A DNA stretch of 36,429 nt from CAZMRW01 sp964568805 (GTDB lineage: Bacteria > Pseudomonadota > Gammaproteobacteria > Methylococcales > Methylomonadaceae). The DNA is taken from positions 1 through 36,429 of the forward strand of contig CAZMRW010000037.1 of assembly GCA_964568805.1 (NCBI GenBank). Reading direction: 5' to 3'. Under the pieces are notes generated by a model. The model saw only the letters and a program-made list of their open reading frames with translations. It had not been told where the DNA came from and ran no database searches. The position numbers and the translations under genes were made by a program. Shown here in pieces: positions 1 to 7,143 of the stretch. The stretch's first letter is position 1. Each line of letters begins with the position of its first letter.

Positions 1-491
1 TCTATTAGCTCATGGATTTTGATTACGTGATTTGGCAAATTTGTTTTTATATCTGCCTCTGGACTTGAGAAAACTATTATTGACCTTATTGCCCAAAGTG
101 GCGTAGCGATAATTTTTACGATATTTTTTATGTGGTTTTCGTTTTGAATTATCGGGTTATAAAATTTAAATTTTTTCCCACCAGGTAAAGCTTGTGTCCA
201 ATTTTTATCTTTCTCGCTTCCAAAGATCCATCCTTTATGACCTTTGGTTTCTATGACAAAGATGCCGTTTTGCCCAAAAACTATATGATCTATTTGGGTA
301 GTTCCTTCTGATGTTGGAAGTGTAATGTCATGCATTACATAGTATTTGCTTTTATCCAGGTTATTTAATTCTTCCCTCACCTTCAATTCTGCTTCATTTT
401 GCTGATAAAACTCGCTTTTTATTTTTGTATAATTTCCTATTCCGTATCCTATACAATAACTTAAACTCACTAAAAAAAATGAAAACAGCAT
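1..491 (-). CDS. NERD (nuclease-related) domain protein, 3' end outside window
   Basis: I translated the minus strand from an ATG at 491; the frame is open to the window edge, so about 163 N-terminal residues are visible and the C-terminus is missing. Residues 1-18 form a hydrophobic N-terminal anchor. Around residues 68-85 lies the NERD core: IDHIVFG, then FVIETKG, that is D..ExK of the PD-(D/E)xK nuclease fold, followed by GWIFGS. NERD proteins are presumed membrane-anchored DNA- or RNA-processing nucleases; substrates are mostly unknown. The gene follows the hypothetical membrane protein ending at 533 on the same strand with a 41-base gap, so they may be co-transcribed. The DNA is distinctly AT-rich compared with the rest of the window, consistent with acquired sequence. 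The family call is fairly sure; the role is unknown. Confidence 0.75.
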   Translation of the reverse strand, partial: MLFSFFLVSLSYCIGYGIGNYTKIKSEFYQQNEAELKVREELNNLDKSKYYVMHDITLPTSEGTTQIDHIVFGQNGIFVIETKGHKGWIFGSEKDKNWTQALPGGKKFKFYNPIIQNENHIKNIVKIIATPLWAIRSIIVFSSPEADIKTNLPNHVIKIHELI

Positions 492-532
492 ATCGATCCC
501 TTTATATTAGCAATATTATATAGCGGCAATAA

Positions 533-994
533 TTAGTTAGTCTTAATTTCATGTGTCTTCTCCCACTCACTCCTTGCTCTCATGAAATGATTGGCGCAAA
601 AAACTCGGGTTTTATGGTCCTTCATGTCGTAGCAAATTTCCGGCTTTTTGTAATGGGTTTTAAAAGCTGCAATTTCATTCTGTGCTTGTGCATAAGCTAA
701 TGCCCCGTTTTCCCTGCTTATTTGCTCTCTAGTCTTTGGTACAGTTATTATCGGTGTTTTTCCTAGCTCTTTTAATTTATTAAGCCCGCTATCAACTATA
801 GATTCATTTTTATTTAAATTTTGAATACTAGAAATGCTTACGGGGCTTGTTTTTCTGCCTATTCTACTCAAGACCTCGGCTGTCATCTGATTGAATATCC
901 ACAACCCTATAACCAAGCTCAACCCCATAAACATAATTTTAGTTAATAGTTCAGCTAATGCCCCTCCGACTGCTGCTATTAATCTTCTGAACAT
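533..994 (-). CDS. Hypothetical single-span membrane protein
   Basis: A 153-residue protein starting with ATG at 994. Residues about 15-36 are a hydrophobic segment (LLTKIMFMGLSLVIGLWIF), and the rest is polar. The C-terminal third has two cysteines in EICYDMKDHKTRVFCANHFM, about 11 residues apart, which could form a disulfide if exported. I do not recognise the family. It lies upstream of, and on the same strand as, the NERD protein gene, in the same AT-rich patch. Start and reading frame are supported by length and by the absence of a competing ORF, but coding status rests on that alone. Confidence 0.55.
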   Translation of the reverse strand: MFRRLIAAVGGALAELLTKIMFMGLSLVIGLWIFNQMTAEVLSRIGRKTSPVSISSIQNLNKNESIVDSGLNKLKELGKTPIITVPKTREQISRENGALAYAQAQNEIAAFKTHYKKPEICYDMKDHKTRVFCANHFMRARSEWEKTHEIKTN

Positions 995-1070
995 TAAGTT
1001 TACTCCTGTATTTCTAAAAGATAAAAAACCTAAGTATAGACGCTAATCAAAAGGAAAAAAATCAAGGCAT

Positions 1071-1105
1071 AAAAAAACCTGCTGATCATAACAACCGAAC
1101 AGGTT
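1071..1105 (-). terminator. Intrinsic-terminator-like hairpin read on the minus strand
   Basis: On the minus strand the stem AACCTG / CAGGTT (plus-strand 1100-1105 and 1076-1081) is followed at once by a T run (plus-strand A run 1071-1077). The loop is long (18 bases), so the hairpin is weak. No minus-strand gene is visible upstream between here and 2000, so what it would terminate is unclear. Confidence 0.35.
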
Positions 1106-1446
1106 AGTGTGTATAAAAAATATCACGGTGTACTAGACTCGAATTAATGACAATCGCATTAAAAGAGCTCCTGGTAAATTTTAACTTGTTGTTATTTAAA
1201 TATTTATTATTGGACGCTCATTGCAATTTGCCGGACTTTTCACGACTTTGCATAACCAATTCCGGCAAAAATCCAGCAATTCTTGACAATTAGATTATCG
1301 TCTTAGTAACAAAATAAACGAAATATGCATCACGGCTCGCAATGAGTCTGAGAGTAGCTTTAATACAAAATCAACGATCAAAGTGATTTGTAAGATTGGC
1401 AGTCTTAGCTATTCGATACTGTTTAAGACAGTACGGTGATGTTTTA

Positions 1447-1532
1447 ACCGGGAGGCTAGGCTAAATAACTACCTCGGTCCGTAAACAGGAGGCCACCAAA
1501 GGCTGTCATACGGCGTACTTTTAAGAGGTGGC
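1447..1532 (+). ncRNA. Structured RNA with predicted pseudoknot covering the RBS of the nuclease ORF
   Basis: Three pairings can be read directly. Stem A: ACCG-(GG)-AGG (1447-1455) with CCTCGGT (1472-1478). Stem B: CCGTA (1479-1483) with TACGG (1509-1513), continued by ACAG (1485-1488) with CTGT (1503-1506), closing a loop that contains GCCACC. Pseudoknot: loop GCCACC (1492-1497) with GGTGGC (1527-1532). GGTGGC is part of AGAGGTGGCGCT, the Shine-Dalgarno region before the ATG at 1536. A compact RNA abutting a small nuclease ORF recalls HEARO/omega-RNA elements upstream of IscB-type genes, but this ORF is a PD-(D/E)xK protein and I did not verify any match to the HEARO consensus. It may be a mobile-element RNA, a translational control element, or both. 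Confidence 0.4.
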
Positions 1533-1535
1533 GCT

Positions 1536-1931
1536 ATGCCTGTAAAAAATTCCCCCGTTAAAGAACAAACTCTCGCTGCTCATAAACAATTGTCCTATGA
1601 GCAATTAGTTGCCGCATGGTTAACATTTGATGGATGGTAGGTGCTTATACCTGCTATTGATCACGGGAAAAAGACCGATTTAGTAATTTCTGATGGCCGT
1701 GATTACTATAGTATCCAAGTCAAAAGTATTGAATCCGACAATGAGTCAATAAAAGTAGAGAATAAATGGAAGGGTGTAAAAATAGATTTTATAATCTATT
1801 TTTCAAGAACTCGAAATTGGGGCTATATAACTCCCGCCTTTGAGGAAAATAGAAAGCACCTTAATGCACCGGGCCATATCCGGTTTCATAATCATCCAAA
1901 AAATTTTCTTAAGGCATTTAGTAAGATTTAG
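1536..1931 (+). pseudogene. PD-(D/E)xK endonuclease ORF (group I intron endonuclease-like) interrupted by an in-frame TAG
   Basis: From ATG 1536 (good Shine-Dalgarno AGAGGTGG) the frame reads 34 residues to TAG at 1638-1640 and then continues in the same frame for 97 codons to 1931. The two halves join into one domain: helix SYEQLVAAWLTFDGW with an acidic residue, then VLIPAIDHGKKTDLVISDG (catalytic Asp) and YYSIQVKSI (QVK). This is the E..D..QxK pattern of the PDDEXK family that includes the intron-encoded endonuclease I-Ssp6803I. The TAG falls where these proteins usually have a polar residue between GW and VLIP. A CAG-to-TAG change would explain it. Alternatives: amber readthrough, or restart at the adjacent GTG (1641), which would lack the first helix. 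The family is moderately sure; loss of function is likely but not proven. Confidence 0.6.
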
Positions 1932-1985
1932 TTTAATGACTAAGGTAATTACTCAATAGTCCATTAAGTTTTAGCAATGTCCAAT

Positions 1986-2016
1986 AAAAAAGGGTTGGGA
2001 TTTTTCTTAACCCTTT
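1986..2016 (-). terminator. Intrinsic terminator on the minus strand, downstream of the tRNA-like sequence
   Basis: An 8-bp perfect stem AAAGGGTT (1989-1996) / AACCCTTT (2009-2016) with a 12-base loop; on the minus strand it ends in a run of six T (plus-strand A 1986-1991). It sits just 3' of the degenerate tRNA at 2030-2104 in the same direction and could be that transcript's old terminator. Confidence 0.55.
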
Positions 2017-2029
2017 GATTTGATATATT

Positions 2030-2104
2030 GCTGAGATACGAACCCGCGACCGGCTGATTACAAATCAGCCAGTCAAACTTTGTCCCATACAGCGCTACCG
2101 GCTA
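2030..2104 (-). pseudogene. Degenerate tRNA-Thr(UGU)-like sequence
   Basis: On the minus strand the anticodon arm is perfect: GCTGA-TTTGTAA-TCAGC, with anticodon TGT (plus-strand 2052-2070). It is followed by GGTCGCGGGTTCGTATC, a recognisable variable region and T loop with TTC. A D-arm-like block, TAGCGCTGTATGGGA, lies 5' of it. However, the T stem pairs only at three positions and no acceptor stem or CCA end can be found, so it is not a working tRNA. It separates the AT-rich accessory patch from the core-like genes, as expected for a scar of tRNA-targeted integration. A highly unusual functional tRNA cannot be fully excluded. Confidence 0.5.
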
Positions 2105-2125
2105 GTAGGACGCCTGCAACCAAAA

Positions 2126-3001
2126 TTAACGGCTGTTTTGCAAGGCGGCTATACGTTCTTCCAAAGGAGGATGGCTCATGAACAAGCGCATCACGCCTCC
2201 GCCATTGATGCCAAATGCCGCTAATTGGCCAGGCAGATCCGCAGGTTCATGGGCGCGTTGTAACGCACGCAAGGCGCCGATCATTTTTTCACGACCGGCT
2301 AATTTGGCGCCGCCGGCATCGGCTCTGAACTCCCGGTAGCGGGAGAACCACATGACCAGCATGGACGCCAGAATTCCGAGCAGGATTTGCGCGGCTATCT
2401 GGGTAATGTAATAGGCGGGGCCGTAACCCCGTTCGGTTTTAAACACGGCACGGTCGACAAAATGGCCGATGAGCGTGGCGAAAAAATAGACAAAGGTGTT
2501 GACCACGCCCTGCATCAAAGCCATCGTGACCATATCGCCGTTGGCGACATGACTGATTTCATGGCCGAGGACTGCTTCAACTTCATCGGCATTCATGCTT
2601 TGCAGTAAACCGGTACTGACCGCTACCAGCGCGCTGTTTTTGTTCATCCCGGTAGCAAACGCATTGGCTTCCGGTGCATGAAAGATGCCCACCTCCGGCA
2701 TCCCAATCCCCGCTTCTCTTGCCAGTTTGGTAACGGTATTGACCAGCCATTGTTCGGTTTGGTTTTGCGGATGTTCAAGCACTTGAACGCCCATGGCATT
2801 CTTTGCCGACCATTTTGACATGGCCAGAGAAATAACGGAACCGGTCATACCGATTACCGCGGACATGATCAGCAGGGCATTCAGATTAATATCGACACCT
2901 TGCGCATCCAAAAAGCCGCTGAGTCCCAAAATATTAAAGACAATGCTGATGACTACAAGTATGGCAACATTGGTCGCTAGAAAAAGTAAAATACGCATCA
3001 T
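2126..3001 (-). CDS. htpX: HtpX, membrane zinc metalloprotease (M48)
   Basis: Inner-membrane endopeptidase that degrades misfolded membrane proteins alongside FtsH. The product starts MMRILLFLATNVAIL, matching the HtpX N-terminus, so I chose the ATG at 3001 (292 residues; family about 290) rather than the in-frame ATG at 3076, which would add 25 residues. Two N-terminal membrane spans (about 4-23 and 36-57), zinc motif HEISH in GHEISHVANGDM around residue 143-147, two more hydrophobic segments (about 155-178 and 196-217), and the distal zinc ligand in FRADAGGAKLAG. The C-terminal SHPPLEERI is also typical. In enterobacteria htpX is under CpxR/heat-shock control; nothing in this upstream region shows that. 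It is convergent with the nuclease patch and divergent from the gene at 3120. Confidence 0.93.
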   Translation of the reverse strand: MMRILLFLATNVAILVVISIVFNILGLSGFLDAQGVDINLNALLIMSAVIGMTGSVISLAMSKWSAKNAMGVQVLEHPQNQTEQWLVNTVTKLAREAGIGMPEVGIFHAPEANAFATGMNKNSALVAVSTGLLQSMNADEVEAVLGHEISHVANGDMVTMALMQGVVNTFVYFFATLIGHFVDRAVFKTERGYGPAYYITQIAAQILLGILASMLVMWFSRYREFRADAGGAKLAGREKMIGALRALQRAHEPADLPGQLAAFGINGGGVMRLFMSHPPLEERIAALQNSR

Positions 3002-3119
3002 GTGAAAGCCTTCATAAGGTAAAGTGAATTGATTAAAGCATAAGATAGGGATTGAATAAATTAATTCAATAACCATCAGAATGGTAATATAGTAAAGAAT
3101 ACTTAATGAGGGTCCCCTG

Positions 3120-4247
3120 ATGCAAATTGCAAAATTAACCTTAATCCCATTATTTATCTTTCACACCTGTATCGCCTGCGCTCAGCAAACGAGCCCTCAG
3201 GATACGATCAAACGCTTGCAGTTACCGCCCGGTTTCTCACTATCCATCTATGCAGATAACTTGCCCAATGCCCGCAGTCTGGCGCTGGGCGATAATGGCG
3301 TTGTCTTTGTCGGCACTGGGGCCAAAGGTAAGGTCTATGCGGTTCAGGACAACGATCATGACGGCATCGCCGAGCAACGGCATATCATCGCGAGCGGACT
3401 CTATATGCCTAACGGCGTCGCCTATAAAGGCGGTTCGCTTTATGTGGCCGAAGTCAATCGCATTATCCGTTTTGACCAAATTACTCAAAAACTGGCCACC
3501 CCGCCAGAACCGGTTGTCATTTACGACAAACTGCCATCAGATCGGCATCATGGCTGGAAATATCTGCGCTTTGGCCCGGATAACAAGCTCTATACAGCGG
3601 TCGGCGCGCCCTGCAATATCTGCAATCCGGAAAAACCGATTTATACCTCGCTGATTCGATTAAATCAGGACGGCAGTCATTTTGAAATGATTGCCAGAGG
3701 TATCCGGAATACCGTCGGTTTTGACTGGCAACCGGAAACCGGCGCCCTGTTTTTTACCGATAATGGCCGCGATTATTTGGGTGATGATCTGCCTCCTGAG
3801 GAACTGAACCGGTGGTCTGCTCCGGGTGAACATTTCGGCTATCCGTATTGCCATGGCGGCGAAATTCCCGACCCCGAATTCGCAGCGGATAAAAAATGCC
3901 GGGAATTTACGGCGCCGGCATGGAAATTTAAAGCCCATGTCGCCCCTCTGGGCATGCGTTTTTACCGGGGCGATCAGTTCCCTGCACGTTATAAAAATCA
4001 GCTCTTCGTGGCGCAGCATGGTTCCTGGAACCGTTCCAAACCGGACGGCTACCGCGTCGTCCTGATACGCTTTGAACAAGATAAACCCGTTTCCGAAGAA
4101 GTCTTTATCAGCGGCTGGTTAACAGCCGACGACGAGGTTCTGGGACGCCCCGTCGATCTATTGACCCTGCCGGACGGCAGTCTGTTAATCAGCGACGATC
4201 ATCTGGGTGTAATCTATAGAGTTGAATACAAAGGCAAGCATGCTTAA
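3120..4247 (+). CDS. PQQ-dependent sugar (sorbosone) dehydrogenase family protein, exported
   Basis: A 375-residue beta-propeller protein of the sorbosone/soluble glucose dehydrogenase family. It begins with an export signal (about residues 1-22, hydrophobic LTLIPLFIFHTCIACA); the Cys near its end could alternatively make it a lipoprotein. Family marks are LQLPPGFSLSIYADNLPNAR at the start of the propeller, HHGWKYLRFGPDNKLY with the candidate catalytic histidine, QHGSWNRSKPDGYRVV, and the closing GRPVDLLTLPDGSLLISDD. Members oxidise aldoses or sorbosone with PQQ in the periplasm; the true substrate here is unknown. A CNIC pair near residue 164 is an oddity. Its stop overlaps the start of nudF by 8 bases, so the two are translationally coupled. 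A di-heme cytochrome gene follows at 5019, a possible but unproven electron acceptor. Confidence 0.8.
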   Translation: MQIAKLTLIPLFIFHTCIACAQQTSPQDTIKRLQLPPGFSLSIYADNLPNARSLALGDNGVVFVGTGAKGKVYAVQDNDHDGIAEQRHIIASGLYMPNGVAYKGGSLYVAEVNRIIRFDQITQKLATPPEPVVIYDKLPSDRHHGWKYLRFGPDNKLYTAVGAPCNICNPEKPIYTSLIRLNQDGSHFEMIARGIRNTVGFDWQPETGALFFTDNGRDYLGDDLPPEELNRWSAPGEHFGYPYCHGGEIPDPEFAADKKCREFTAPAWKFKAHVAPLGMRFYRGDQFPARYKNQLFVAQHGSWNRSKPDGYRVVLIRFEQDKPVSEEVFISGWLTADDEVLGRPVDLLTLPDGSLLISDDHLGVIYRVEYKGKHA

Positions 4248-4851
4248 ACAAATTGAAATACTAAACAAGGAAATCGCGTACTCAGGATTTTTCCGGCTGG
4301 AAAAATACCGCCTGAAACATACGCTGTTTGCCGGCGGCTGGAGCGCCGAAATCGTGCGTGAGTTGTTCGTGCGCGGCAGTTGCATTGCTGTCCTGTTGTA
4401 CGATCCCCGCACCGACCATGTGGTGCTGATCGAACAGTTCCGGGTTGGAGCCCTGGGACAAACGGAGAAAGCCTGGCTGGTGGAAATTGTTGCCGGCGCG
4501 ATCGAAGAAGGTGAAACGGCGGAAGAAGTCGCCTATCGGGAATCGTTAGAAGAAGCGGGGTGCGAAATCCAGGAATTGATGGTAATCAACGAATTTTATA
4601 CAACACCTGGCGCCTGCGCCGAAAAAATCACGTTATTCTGCGGCAAAATCGACAGCGCTTATGTCGGCGGAATACATGGGCTGGACCATGAGGACGAAGA
4701 TATCCTGGTGCGATCCGTTCATTTTGACGAGGTGTATAAGATGCTTGAGAACGGCGAGATTGAATCCGCCATTCCAATCATCGCCATTCAATGGCTGGCG
4801 TTGAACAGGCAGACACTTAAACGGAAGTGGCTAACGGAACAAGCCATGTGA
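4240..4851 (+). CDS. nudF: ADP-ribose pyrophosphatase (Nudix), NudF/TrgB type
   Basis: Hydrolyses ADP-ribose to AMP and ribose 5-phosphate in the cytoplasm. The 203-residue product has a full Nudix box, G-x5-E-x7-REx2EE-x-G, read as GAIEEGETAEEVAYRESLEE followed by AGCEI. The upstream EQFRVGALG and the downstream EFYTTPGACAEKITLFC are typical of the NudF branch. I chose ATG 4240 (MLKQIEILNKEI), because the longer reading starts with TTG at 4222 and adds residues unlike the family. It overlaps the preceding dehydrogenase gene by 8 bases, an unusual partner for nudF. Why an ADP-ribose hydrolase is coupled to a periplasmic dehydrogenase is not evident. Confidence 0.9.
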   Translation: MLKQIEILNKEIAYSGFFRLEKYRLKHTLFAGGWSAEIVRELFVRGSCIAVLLYDPRTDHVVLIEQFRVGALGQTEKAWLVEIVAGAIEEGETAEEVAYRESLEEAGCEIQELMVINEFYTTPGACAEKITLFCGKIDSAYVGGIHGLDHEDEDILVRSVHFDEVYKMLENGEIESAIPIIAIQWLALNRQTLKRKWLTEQAM

Positions 4852-4966
4852 TTCGATGATGTATTAGCAAGATAAAACTGGATTCCTGAATAGTTTTACG
4901 CTTATCATTCGGCATGTTGTAGTTAATTAAAATGAATGATCTTTCTTTCTGATTAAAAAGAATTTT

Positions 4967-4996
4967 TTGTTGCTCCTGCGTTACTCGTTCTATAAA
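4967..4996 (+). promoter_or_regulatory. Possible sigma70 promoter of the di-heme cytochrome gene
   Basis: TTGTTG at 4967-4972 and TATAAA at 4991-4996, 18 bases apart, lie just ahead of a strong Shine-Dalgarno (AAAGAGGAG) and the ATG at 5019. The start of transcription would be very near the ribosome site, so this is tentative. Confidence 0.3.
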
Positions 4997-5018
4997 AATA
5001 ATAAAGAGGAGAACACCC

Positions 5019-6935
5019 ATGAAAAAACTTATTCCACTTAGTGCGTCAATTTTGTTGCTGCTGGCTAATTGCACCTATGTTTCCGAAGGAATCATCGCCA
5101 ACAAGGATCGTTATGCAAAAACTGAAACTGACGATATTTTTGGCGATAACACCGACAAAATTGTCTATCTCGAGCAAAATTGGGATCGATACGACAGCCT
5201 CTGGTTTTATTTTACGACCCAGGGCTCTGATTTCATGCCTTATGACCTCTTTTTGAATCTCGAACAGGCTGACAGCACCGATCTTTTCCGCAGCCCTGAA
5301 CATACGGACAAGTACCGTTTCCTGCCTCAAATGCCAAGCCATGACAACCCCGAAGGGCTGCCCGTCGGATTTGTTAAGGACAGTTACCGGGATAAGCGCT
5401 ATATCGGCTTTACCTGCGCCGCCTGCCATACCGCACAGATCAATTACCAGGGTACGGGTATCAGAATTGACGGAGGACCCACCCTGACGGATTTTGAAGG
5501 ATTCTTCAAAGGCATAGAACAGGCATTGAAGGCAACCCTTGACACCCCTGAAAAATTTAATCGCTTGGCCAAATTAATGGTCGAAAAAAAGCTGGCGGCG
5601 TCTGAGGGCGAATTCCGCATGATGCTGGAAGCTATTTATAATGACCGAAAGCAATACAACATCACGAATGCCCCCAAGAGGGGAAACTCGCTGATCCATT
5701 ACGGATACGGGCGGCTGGATGCCTTCGGCCGGATCTATAACCGAATCCTCGAACATTTAACGCCCGGCCAGGCTAACGCCAACCCGGCCAATGCGCCGGT
5801 CAGTTTCCCCTATCTTTGGGATACCCCGCATCATGACTTTGTGCAATGGAACGGCGTAGCCAGCAACAATACAGGCGGTGAAAAAGGCTTCCTGGGGCCG
5901 TTAAGCCGTAATATCGGCGAAGTACTGGGCGTCTTTGCAACCTTCGATCTCCACATTCAACCGGGCGATACCGGTTACCGTTCGTCAGCCGACAAACGCA
6001 ACCTGGTAAGGCTGGAAGACCACCTGGTTGCCCTGAAGTCTCCGCTATGGCCGGAAGATATTCTGCCACCCATAGATCGAACACTCGCCAAACAGGGCGC
6101 ACAGGTCTTTAAAGAGTATAAATGTAATTTGTGCCATGACAATCCGGAAAAATTCGACCGCAACAGTCCCGACCGCCGAGTGGTTGCGCAGTTTGCCAGT
6201 TTGCAGCAGATCGGCACCGATCCTGCGATGGCGCTCAATGCCCTGAGTTACCAGGGCAACAGTGGTCTATTTAAAGGCGAAGTCATCCCCGACTCCGACC
6301 CTCCGATGAATTTCGGCGCAACAACCGCGGTATTGCCCGCGCTGCAAAAAGTAACCGGCGGCGTCATCCTCGAACCGGATCACGACAAGTCGGCAATGCG
6401 CCGGGCATTGGAGCAGGCTTACGATTTCATGGTCGCTTTGGCCAGCAATCCGATTACTCAACAAACGCAGCGGCATGTTGATTTTGAAATCAATGAAACG
6501 CTGCCCGGCAGTCTTTTGGCCTATAAAGCGCGTCCCTTGAACGGCGTCTGGGCGACCGCTCCTTATCTTCATAACGGCTCCGTAGCCAATTTATATGAAT
6601 TGTTTCTGCCCAGTTGCCCGGATAGTGAAATCAGCGCCGGAAAACTATGCCGCTCCAATCGCTTCACGGTCGGAAGCCGCGAGTTCGATCCGGTCAAAGT
6701 GGGTTTTGTCAGCAAGGATCGATCATCCTATCCCGGTCTGTTTGAATTCGATGCTTCACTGCCGGGTAACAGAAACAACGGACACGAGTATGCCGCAGGC
6801 AATACGCCCATCATCAAACTCGATGCCGACGGCAAACCAGTCAGAAATGAGGCAGGACAGTATGAGTTGGAAAGACTGCCGGCAATAAGCGACAAGCAAC
6901 GAAAAGCGCTGGTCGAATACCTGAAAACGCTATAA
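5019..6935 (+). CDS. Di-heme cytochrome c (cytochrome c peroxidase / RoxA-like superfamily)
   Basis: A 638-residue exported protein with two c-type heme sites: C133-A-A-C136-H137 and C369-N-L-C372-H373. The N-terminus is a signal sequence ending LLLLANC, possibly a lipoprotein although Asn before Cys is atypical. Blocks such as TQGSDFMPYDLFLNLEQ and, near the C-terminus, GVWATAPYLHNGSVANLYEL are shared by di-heme peroxidase-like proteins including MauG relatives and the rubber oxygenase RoxA, whose length (about 680) is close. The APYLHNGSV segment packs on the distal heme in this superfamily. Substrate is unknown: peroxide reduction, electron transfer from the neighbouring PQQ-type dehydrogenase, or an oxygenase activity are all possible. 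A strong Shine-Dalgarno supports the start, and a strong terminator follows. Confidence 0.82.
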   Translation: MKKLIPLSASILLLLANCTYVSEGIIANKDRYAKTETDDIFGDNTDKIVYLEQNWDRYDSLWFYFTTQGSDFMPYDLFLNLEQADSTDLFRSPEHTDKYRFLPQMPSHDNPEGLPVGFVKDSYRDKRYIGFTCAACHTAQINYQGTGIRIDGGPTLTDFEGFFKGIEQALKATLDTPEKFNRLAKLMVEKKLAASEGEFRMMLEAIYNDRKQYNITNAPKRGNSLIHYGYGRLDAFGRIYNRILEHLTPGQANANPANAPVSFPYLWDTPHHDFVQWNGVASNNTGGEKGFLGPLSRNIGEVLGVFATFDLHIQPGDTGYRSSADKRNLVRLEDHLVALKSPLWPEDILPPIDRTLAKQGAQVFKEYKCNLCHDNPEKFDRNSPDRRVVAQFASLQQIGTDPAMALNALSYQGNSGLFKGEVIPDSDPPMNFGATTAVLPALQKVTGGVILEPDHDKSAMRRALEQAYDFMVALASNPITQQTQRHVDFEINETLPGSLLAYKARPLNGVWATAPYLHNGSVANLYELFLPSCPDSEISAGKLCRSNRFTVGSREFDPVKVGFVSKDRSSYPGLFEFDASLPGNRNNGHEYAAGNTPIIKLDADGKPVRNEAGQYELERLPAISDKQRKALVEYLKTL

Positions 6936-7086
6936 AAGGGTGATTCGATCGTTTAAAGCGTTTTCAACCTGGATAATATTTTTTGCAATTAAAATTCAGT
7001 TATGAGAATCCCCTGCCCCGGCCTACTTCCGAAAGCAGGGGCGAAAATGCCGTATCAGGCAGTACGCCAGGGACTTTCTCTTGCAT

Positions 7087-7130
7087 GGGGAACCGCTGAT
7101 TTCATCAGCGGTTCCCCAAAACAATTTTTT
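7087..7130 (+). terminator. Strong intrinsic terminator after the di-heme cytochrome gene
   Basis: A perfect 14-bp stem, GGGGAACCGCTGAT (7087-7100) / ATCAGCGGTTCCCC (7104-7117), with loop TTC, followed by AAAACAATTTTTT. The T run serves plus-strand transcription. A smaller hairpin CCCCTGC / GCAGGGG lies upstream at 7010-7041. Confidence 0.85.
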
Positions 7131-7143
7131 CAGCGTCTTGGTT

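Larger units (their letters stand above)
995..1535. other. AT-rich intergenic stretch with several hairpins
   Basis: No convincing gene lies in this 540-base stretch. It holds a minus-strand terminator-like hairpin (1071-1105), a 9-bp perfect inverted repeat TTTGCCGGA / TCCGGCAAA at 1227-1235 and 1261-1269 with a 25-base loop, a perfect 6-bp hairpin TACTGT / ACAGTA at 1417-1433, and the structured element 1447-1532 described separately. The density of paired segments just upstream of the nuclease ORF is higher than in other gaps of the window. Confidence 0.6.

Noticed and set aside
3001..3076. Longer HtpX start at ATG 3076
   Set aside because: The extra 25 residues do not belong to the family; MMRI... 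at 3001 matches HtpX and gives the usual length.
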